Shown here: piece by piece, positions 14,345 to 19,225 of the stretch
How positions within the stretch are numbered: position 1 is the stretch's first letter
How the letters are laid out: each line of letters starts with the position of its first letter
From: Bacteroidota bacterium
GTDB lineage: Bacteria > Bacteroidota > Bacteroidia > Bacteroidales > Dysgonomonadaceae
DNA length: 19,225 nt
Assembly: GCA_023418255.1 (NCBI GenBank)
Contig: JAEZZZ010000092.1
Span: 1-19,225 of the forward strand
Direction of reading: 5' to 3'
Notes under the pieces: generated by a model
Seen by the model: only the letters and a program-made list of their open reading frames with translations
The model's database searches: none
What the model was told of the DNA's origin: nothing
Position numbers and translations under genes: made by a program

Positions 14345-14951
14345 AAAGTAATTTCTTTCGACCCGAGCTACATTCTTAAATCGGCAAAAAAACTGCCGGT
14401 ACGGAATAGACCCCATTAAGATTGACAATCACAGCGCAACGTATCTCGAGCCGTTGAAACTTTTTTGCAAAGATAATCAAACTTTGTCGGATTATTATTC
14501 ACAAGTTCTGATAAAAAGAAAAATTGAATTGCAGAAAATATCTAAAATGGTTGTTGTGGATGCATATTTTGTAAAAGATATAAACAGTTTGGATATGAGA
14601 CTCTTTTTGCTGATTGAATAAACGTCATTTTCTCTTTAATGAATGCCTCGCTTACGGCTATCAATCTTGCCAAAGTTGTACATTGACAAAGGAGAAACGT
14701 CAGACGTTTTATATGCGTGACATCAAAATGATAAACCATCATGAACTATTGTTGGAAAGATTTTTACCATGTGTGGAATAAAACCCAAACATACTTAAAA
14801 ATAAAAAGAATGTCAAAGAACTGCTATATCATGCACAAATGTCGCCTAAAATTCAACGAAGTGTTGAACTATATTTAAAGAGATAAACTTTACATTGAAG
14901 ACATATACCAAAGGTGTTGCATTTCTATGTTGAACTTAATGCTCAATATGA

Positions 14952-14981
14952 TTGAATATCGGAACATTTTTCCTATTTTTG
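14952..14981 (+). promoter_or_regulatory. Bacteroidetes-type promoter of the lipoprotein/GYF_2 genes
   Basis: TTG (14952-14954), 19 bases, then TATTTTTG (14974-14981) is a full match to TTG-N19-TAnnTTTG. Transcription would start near 14988, leaving about 20 untranslated bases before the ATG at 15009. The promoter lies only 66 bases past the end of the transposase remnant. Confidence 0.75.
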
Positions 14982-15008
14982 CATCATGCTTAAAAAGATA
15001 TAACACAT

Positions 15009-15416
15009 ATGAGAAATAACAAACTCACACCGTTTCTACTGATTGCTTTTGTGGCAATTCTTTTTACTCACTGCGCTAACGATGCACGAGCATTGAATAA
15101 AAAACTTTCTGAAATAGCCGCTAAGCTAAACGAATCCACACCGATTATGTTGGATAATTTCACTCGATTTGACCATGCGGAAGTAACTAAAAACAATGTT
15201 TTTCGTTATCATTATACTGTTATAAACACAGACGATCCGAAACAATTGATTGATGAGCATTGCGATTCTATGAAAGATGAGATAAAATTGTCTTTTGCTA
15301 CCAATCCCGACCTTCGGATATTTGTTAAAAACAATGTACCCATTGAGTATATATACAAAGATGAAAAAGGGAACATAATAAAAAACATTCCAATTCATCC
15401 CTCAGATTATAAATAA
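15009..15416 (+). CDS. Putative lipoprotein of unknown function
   Basis: This 135-residue protein begins with a short basic stretch and a hydrophobic core (about residues 8-20) ending in LFTHC, so C22 could be lipidated by the type II signal-peptide pathway. His before the Cys is unusual for a lipobox, so simple Sec cleavage is an alternative. The mature part is hydrophilic with no domain I recognise; it contains one further Cys (about residue 84). It has its own consensus promoter close upstream, and the GYF_2 protein gene begins 13 bases after its stop, so the two are probably cotranscribed. Its function is unknown; the pairing suggests a cell-envelope role. Confidence 0.75.
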   Translation: MRNNKLTPFLLIAFVAILFTHCANDARALNKKLSEIAAKLNESTPIMLDNFTRFDHAEVTKNNVFRYHYTVINTDDPKQLIDEHCDSMKDEIKLSFATNPDLRIFVKNNVPIEYIYKDEKGNIIKNIPIHPSDYK

Positions 15417-15429
15417 ATTAAAAAACATT

Positions 15430-15981
15430 ATGAACCGATACTTTTATGTTGACAACGAAGGAAAACAAAAAGGAACCTTCTCACCTATCGAGTTGAAAAA
15501 CGAAAATATACGCAAGGAAACGCTTGTGTGGACACAAGGAATGCCGGAATGGCTTCCGGCGGAACAGGTAACAGAATTGCAGTTCCTATTTGACGCGTCG
15601 CTACAACAGGCCCCCCCAGCTATTGAAGGTCCTGAAAATAGAGCAAGTCAGGCAATCAGCGAAACTACTCCGGCAATGCCCAAAACATGGCTCACAGAAT
15701 CATTGCTCGTTACCATTTTACCTGCGATTCTATGCAGCAGCATTTTGAGTTTACTAGGAATTGTCGCCATTGTAAAAGCGAGCCAAGTGCAGACTTTGTA
15801 TATGCAAGGACGCTATGATGAGGCAAAAATCATGTCAAAAGATGCCCGAAGATGGACAAAAATTGCATTTTGGATTTCCATCGGATGGATTCTTCTATTG
15901 ATCCTTTTAATTGTAGTTTTTATTGTTATGGTCGGCTCAGTGGCAGGTATAAGCAGTGTGCTTGACAGCTTTTCCGTATAG
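15430..15981 (+). CDS. GYF_2 domain and CD225/dispanin-like membrane protein
   Basis: This 183-residue protein has an N-terminal GYF_2-type domain (about 1-50; RYFYVDNEGKQKGTFS and VWTQGMPEWLPAEQV are typical). A Pro/Glu-rich linker (about 55-85) leads to two transmembrane helices (about 90-116 and 144-170). The loop between them, IVKASQVQTLYMQGRYDEAK followed by SKDARRWTKIA, is characteristic of the CD225/dispanin family, in which a cytoplasmic loop joins two membrane segments. Bacterial members have no settled function; the GYF_2 domain is thought to bind peptides. The gene is probably cotranscribed with the lipoprotein gene, and a DUF2752 gene follows beyond a hairpin. I recall CD225 and DUF2752 proteins as frequent neighbours in Bacteroidetes. 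Confidence 0.88.
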   Translation: MNRYFYVDNEGKQKGTFSPIELKNENIRKETLVWTQGMPEWLPAEQVTELQFLFDASLQQAPPAIEGPENRASQAISETTPAMPKTWLTESLLVTILPAILCSSILSLLGIVAIVKASQVQTLYMQGRYDEAKIMSKDARRWTKIAFWISIGWILLLILLIVVFIVMVGSVAGISSVLDSFSV

Positions 15982-16030
15982 ATTTTTTCGGGCACTCGCG
16001 TTTATTACCTCTCTGTCCAAAATGAAAAAG

Positions 16031-16056
16031 GCGCATAAAATGTTTTACGCGCTTTA
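16031..16056 (+). terminator. Hairpin with T-rich tail after the GYF_2 gene
   Basis: GCGCATAAAA (16031-16040) and TTTTACGCGC (16043-16052) pair over ten positions with one A-C mismatch. A few of the innermost A-T pairs would open to form the loop, and TTTATT follows. It sits between the GYF_2 gene and the DUF2752 gene, so it may end or attenuate the upstream transcript. Confidence 0.5.
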
Positions 16057-16089
16057 TTGAATATTGCTATATTGCAAGGCTATTATTTG

Positions 16090-16464
16090 ATGAAAAAAAA
16101 AATCTTTTTATTTGCCGCGATCGGGTTGCTGCTGGTTGTCGGGGCTGCCGTTTTGTATTTGTTTAATCCATCAATGAACGCTTTTTTTCCTCGATGTTTT
16201 TTCTACTCATTTACCGGATTGAAATGCCCCGGCTGCGGTTCGCAACGAGCCATTCACCATCTGCTTCATCTTGATTTTGCAAAAGCATTCTCGCAAAACG
16301 CGCTTGTGATGTTTCTTATTCCTTACATCGTTTTAGGAATTTACTTCTCTTTTGGTGGTGGAGAGAGGTTTCCTCATGTAGAAAAAATATTGTTTGGTCG
16401 TTCAGCAGCAATCGTATTGTTTATCATTATCGTTGCGTATTGGGTGTTGAGAAATGTTTGTTAA
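16090..16464 (+). CDS. DUF2752 membrane protein
   Basis: From the ATG at 16090 this is a 124-residue protein; a TTG at 16057 would add 11 residues and is less likely. It carries the DUF2752 signature CPGCGSQRAIHHLLHLDF (46-63), a Cys pair beside a His-rich helix. Three hydrophobic segments are visible, at about 5-25, 70-90 and 106-121, consistent with an inner-membrane protein. The two cysteines and nearby histidines could bind a metal, but no function is established. It follows the CD225-like gene by 108 bases with a hairpin between, and converges with uvrA. Confidence 0.85.
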   Translation: MKKKIFLFAAIGLLLVVGAAVLYLFNPSMNAFFPRCFFYSFTGLKCPGCGSQRAIHHLLHLDFAKAFSQNALVMFLIPYIVLGIYFSFGGGERFPHVEKILFGRSAAIVLFIIIVAYWVLRNVC

Positions 16465-16476
16465 GAGCTTTTAGTA

Positions 16477-16530
16477 AAAAGAATATCCGCGCTCTTCGAT
16501 ATCTCGCTTTTGTAAACTAGCGGATCTTTT
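16477..16530 (-). terminator. Inverted repeat between DUF2752 gene and uvrA, possible two-way terminator
   Basis: AAAAG and ATCCGC (16477-16490, with a 3-base bulge) pair with GCGGAT and CTTTT (16520-16530) around a 29-base loop. On either strand the second arm ends in a T-run, so it could stop both converging transcripts. The long loop makes this less certain than a compact hairpin. Confidence 0.4.
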
Positions 16531-16541
16531 ATTTGCATACT

Positions 16542-19225
16542 TTATAACTTTTCCGCCAAAAACTGTCCGGTGTAGGACTCTTTGTTTTGAGCCACCTCCT
16601 CCGGTGTGCCTTGGCACACAATGTTGCCTCCGGCTTCTCCTGCTTCGGGGCCGATGTCGATAATATGGTCAGCGCATTTTATGATTTCCATATTATGTTC
16701 GATGATGATGATGGTGTGTCCTCTTTCAATCAGGGCGTTGAATGATTTTAATAGTGCTTTTATATCGTGAAAGTGAAGTCCGGTAGTGGGCTCATCAAAT
16801 ATAAACAGCGATGGCTCCGCTTTTTCCTGCGCTAAATAATATGCCAGCTTCACACGTTGATTTTCACCTCCGGAAAGCGTAGAAGAAGATTGTCCTAACT
16901 TGATATATCCCAATCCCACATCGTGCAGAGGTTGCATTTTTTCCACAATTTTTCGTTCATTGACGCCTTTCTTTTGCGAAAAGAACTCAATGGCTTCATC
17001 CACCGTCAGCTCCAATACATCAGATATGTTTTTTCCTCGATATTCTACTTCCAGTACCTCATCAGAGAATCGCTTGCCATGGCACGATTCGCACTCCAAT
17101 CTTAAATCAGCCATAAATTGCATTTCAACGGTGATGGTGCCTTCACCCTTGCACTCCTCGCAGCGACCACCTTCGACATTGAACGAAAAATGAGCCGGCG
17201 TGAAACCCATTTGTTTCGCCAACGGCTGTGCCGCGAACAGCTTTCGTATTTCGTCGTACGCTTTTAAATAAGTTACGGCATTGGAACGCGACGATTTTCC
17301 GATTGGATTTTGATCGACAAACTCCACATTTTTTATTCGTTTCAAATCGCCGGACAGGGTTTTAAAGTCTGCTTTCTCCAACGCGGTGCCTTTGAGTCGA
17401 TGTTGTAGTGTGTTGTACAGAATATCGTTTACCAACGACGATTTTCCCGAGCCGCTGACACCTGTGACAACTGTCATAACGTGAAGAGGAAATTTAACAT
17501 CTATATTTTTGAGGTTGTTTTGGCGAGCTCCCAGCACTTCAATGTAGTTGTTCCACTTTCTTCGCGTAGAGGGAACCTCTATTGCTTCTTCTCCGGTGAG
17601 ATATTTCACGGTATAACTGTCCGTTTTCTTTGTCAGCCTCGAAACGTCGCCTTGGTACATCACCTCGCCACCCAATCGCCCTGCTTTGGGACCAATATCG
17701 ATGATGTAATCGGCAGCACGAATCATCTCTTCATCGTGCTCTACAACGAGAACCGTATTGCCTAATTGTTGCAGGTGGCGCAACACGCTAATCAATCGCT
17801 CCGTATCGCGTGAGTGTAATCCGATGCTTGGCTCGTCCAAGATGTAGAGCGAACCGACCAAACTGCTGCCAAGCGATGATGCCAGATTGATACGTTGACT
17901 TTCTCCTCCCGAAAGTGTTCGTGACAAACGGTTGAGCGTCAAATATCCCAAGCCGACATCCAAAAGAAATTGAAGCCGTTGATGAATTTCCATAAGCAAT
18001 TGACGAGCAATAGTGGCATCCGTTTTATCAAGCGTGAGTGCATCGAAAAAGGTCTTTAATTTTGTTATCGGTAAGAGCAATAACTCGCCGATGGATTTGC
18101 CTCCCACTTTTACATACATCGCTTCGGGTTTAAGGCGCAAGCCATGGCATTCGGGACAGGTTGTTTTTCCCCGATATCGAGCCAACATCACGCGATACTG
18201 AATCTTATATAAATTTTGTTCGAGCATGTGGAAGAAGTCGTGAATGCCGTATAAATTCTTATCGTGATGTCCATACCAAAGCACTCTTTTTTCTTCGTCA
18301 GTCAAATCACAATAGGCTCGATGCACCGGGAAATCCACTTTGTCGGCATGGTATATAAACTCTTTTTGCCATTCACTCATTTTCTCGCCTCGCCAACACT
18401 GCACACACTCTTCGTAGAGCGAAAGTGTTTTGTCGGGAACAACCAAATTTTCATCAATTCCCATCACTTTGCCAAATCCTTCGCATTTTGGGCAAGCACC
18501 TACCGGGCTGTTGAAGTTGAACATCAACTCGGTGGGTTCTTCAAATGTGATTCCGTCTGCTTCAAATCGATTGGAGAAGGTGAATGACTCTACCTTCCCA
18601 TTGTTCCAAAACCAAATGACACAGGTTCCGTTGCCTTCCAGAAAAGCGGTTTCAACCGAATCGGCAAGGCGATGGCGGATGCTTTTGTCGGACGAGCAGG
18701 TGAGGCGGTCGATTACCAGCATGATATTGTTTGCCGATGGCAATTTCTTTTGTTGCAACAATTCATCAAGACGAAAAAATTCATCGTTCACGCTGACACG
18801 CGTGAAGCCCTCTTTCAGCAATACTTCAAGTTGTTCTCGTAACGTGCGTTTGTTGCGTAACTCAATGGTTGTGAGCACTGCTAAACGTGTGCCTTCATCA
18901 TATTCTCTCATTTTGTCCACCACGTCGCTGACATAATGTTTCTTCACTTCCACACCCGATATGGGCGAAATAGTTTTTCCAATGCGAGCATAGAGTAACC
19001 GCAAATAGTCATATATCTCTGTGGATGTGCCGACCGTTGAGCGCGGATTGCGGGTATTCACTTTTTGCTCAATGGCAATTGCCGGTGGAATGCCTTTAAT
19101 GTAGTCGCATTCGGGCTTATGCATGCGGCCCAAAAACTGTCGAGCGTATGCCGAAAGGCTTTCCACATAGCGGCGTTGTCCTTCGGCGTAAAGCGTGTCG
19201 TAGGCAAGCGATGATTTTCCCGAAC
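16542..19225 (-). CDS. uvrA: UvrABC excinuclease subunit A (N-terminus outside window)
   Basis: UvrA is the damage-recognising ATPase of nucleotide excision repair. About 893 codons are visible. The frame is still open at the right edge, where SGKSSLAYDTLYAEGQRRYV shows the first Walker A, so only about 35 residues are missing compared with E. coli UvrA (940). In order there follow a zinc-binding segment (CPKCEGFG with a later CVQC), CPECHG, the first signature LSGGESQR with Walker B LYILDEPSIGLH, the second Walker A GVSGSGKSS, a second zinc module (CEEC then CESC), and the second signature LSGGENQR with IFDEPTTGLH. All ATPase motifs look intact. The first in-frame GTG inside the window is not the true start. 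Several Bacteroidetes carry two UvrA copies; I cannot tell which this is. Confidence 0.97.
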   Translation of the reverse strand, partial: SGKSSLAYDTLYAEGQRRYVESLSAYARQFLGRMHKPECDYIKGIPPAIAIEQKVNTRNPRSTVGTSTEIYDYLRLLYARIGKTISPISGVEVKKHYVSDVVDKMREYDEGTRLAVLTTIELRNKRTLREQLEVLLKEGFTRVSVNDEFFRLDELLQQKKLPSANNIMLVIDRLTCSSDKSIRHRLADSVETAFLEGNGTCVIWFWNNGKVESFTFSNRFEADGITFEEPTELMFNFNSPVGACPKCEGFGKVMGIDENLVVPDKTLSLYEECVQCWRGEKMSEWQKEFIYHADKVDFPVHRAYCDLTDEEKRVLWYGHHDKNLYGIHDFFHMLEQNLYKIQYRVMLARYRGKTTCPECHGLRLKPEAMYVKVGGKSIGELLLLPITKLKTFFDALTLDKTDATIARQLLMEIHQRLQFLLDVGLGYLTLNRLSRTLSGGESQRINLASSLGSSLVGSLYILDEPSIGLHSRDTERLISVLRHLQQLGNTVLVVEHDEEMIRAADYIIDIGPKAGRLGGEVMYQGDVSRLTKKTDSYTVKYLTGEEAIEVPSTRRKWNNYIEVLGARQNNLKNIDVKFPLHVMTVVTGVSGSGKSSLVNDILYNTLQHRLKGTALEKADFKTLSGDLKRIKNVEFVDQNPIGKSSRSNAVTYLKAYDEIRKLFAAQPLAKQMGFTPAHFSFNVEGGRCEECKGEGTITVEMQFMADLRLECESCHGKRFSDEVLEVEYRGKNISDVLELTVDEAIEFFSQKKGVNERKIVEKMQPLHDVGLGYIKLGQSSSTLSGGENQRVKLAYYLAQEKAEPSLFIFDEPTTGLHFHDIKALLKSFNALIERGHTIIIIEHNMEIIKCADHIIDIGPEAGEAGGNIVCQGTPEEVAQNKESYTGQFLAEKL

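Larger units (their letters stand above)
14161..14886 (+). pseudogene. Decayed DDE transposase (IS4-like), several frameshifts and a deletion
   Basis: Fragments of one transposase appear in order in shifting + strand frames. INFLQYARYGKHGEQYYRNQ ends at a TGA (14257-14259). A second frame gives SEREHCSESKVISFDPSYI and KSAKKLP. A third gives IDPIKIDNHSATYLEPLK and then SKMVVVDAYFVKD. Last come NASLTAINLAKV and RDIKMINHHELLLERFL, then an in-frame TAA and NPNILKNKKNVKELLYH, ending at 14884-14886. These resemble a DDE transposase family common in Bacteroidales; VVVDAYF is the second catalytic-Asp region. The stretch between VDAYF and NASLTAINL, normally well over 100 residues, is missing. The remnant also holds a TTTC repeat and an 18-bp duplication. 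It is clearly inactive. The exact IS family is not certain. Confidence 0.8.

Noticed and set aside
14165..14419. 84-codon + strand frame as a gene of its own
   Set aside because: Its second half is a transposase fragment and its first half is an out-of-frame reading of the preceding transposase segment.
14542..14742. 66-codon - strand frame
   Set aside because: It lies antisense to clear transposase fragments on the + strand and is a shadow of them.

Overview
The window looks like a chromosomal segment of an anaerobic, amino-acid-fermenting member of the Bacteroidota, most likely the Bacteroidales. The reasons are two exact matches to the phylum's TTG-N19-TAnnTTTG promoter pattern, few Shine-Dalgarno sequences, a secreted GH20 hexosaminidase of Bacteroidetes type, transposase remnants of types common in Bacteroidales, and a lysine-fermentation gene set of the kind known from Porphyromonas and Fusobacterium. 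This placement is inferred from sequence features, not from a database search.

Layout. (1) Bases 1-590 hold a decayed IS1380-type transposase, followed by about 670 bases with no gene I can support. (2) Bases 1260-3816 on the + strand carry a small YkoF/thiamine-binding-like protein, a GH20 beta-N-acetylhexosaminidase and an uncharacterised small protein. (3) Bases 3853-13570 on the - strand form one long unidirectional block, read in the order kdd, kamA, kamB-like, kamC (MutS-like), kamD, kamE, CoA-transferase subunit B, crotonase, 3-hydroxybutyryl-CoA dehydrogenase. It has a good promoter at 13827-13856 and a good hairpin terminator at 3795-3826. (4) Bases 14161-14886 are a heavily mutated DDE transposase remnant. 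(5) Bases 14952-16464 on the + strand have their own promoter and carry a lipoprotein-like gene, a GYF_2/CD225-like membrane protein and a DUF2752 protein. (6) From 16542 to the right edge the - strand carries uvrA, whose first few dozen codons lie outside the window.

How the genes work together. KamA isomerises L-lysine to L-beta-lysine, KamDE moves the terminal amino group to give 3,5-diaminohexanoate, and Kdd oxidises this to 3-keto-5-aminohexanoate. KamB and KamC are believed to keep the B12/PLP enzyme KamDE active. In the known pathway Kce then yields acetoacetate and 3-aminobutyryl-CoA, and Kal deaminates the latter to crotonyl-CoA. Neither kce nor kal is in the window. The three terminal genes fit the acetoacetate branch: CoA transfer to acetoacetyl-CoA, reduction to 3-hydroxybutyryl-CoA, and dehydration to crotonyl-CoA, the precursor of butyryl-CoA.

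The points most worth checking are the incomplete gene set (no kce, kal or CoA-transferase subunit A) next to a transposase scar, the predicted NADP preference of the 3-hydroxybutyryl-CoA dehydrogenase, a 43-codon coding-like stretch between kdd and kamA, and the long kdd leader. I see no CRISPR array, tRNA, rRNA or phage genes, and no clearly new defence system.
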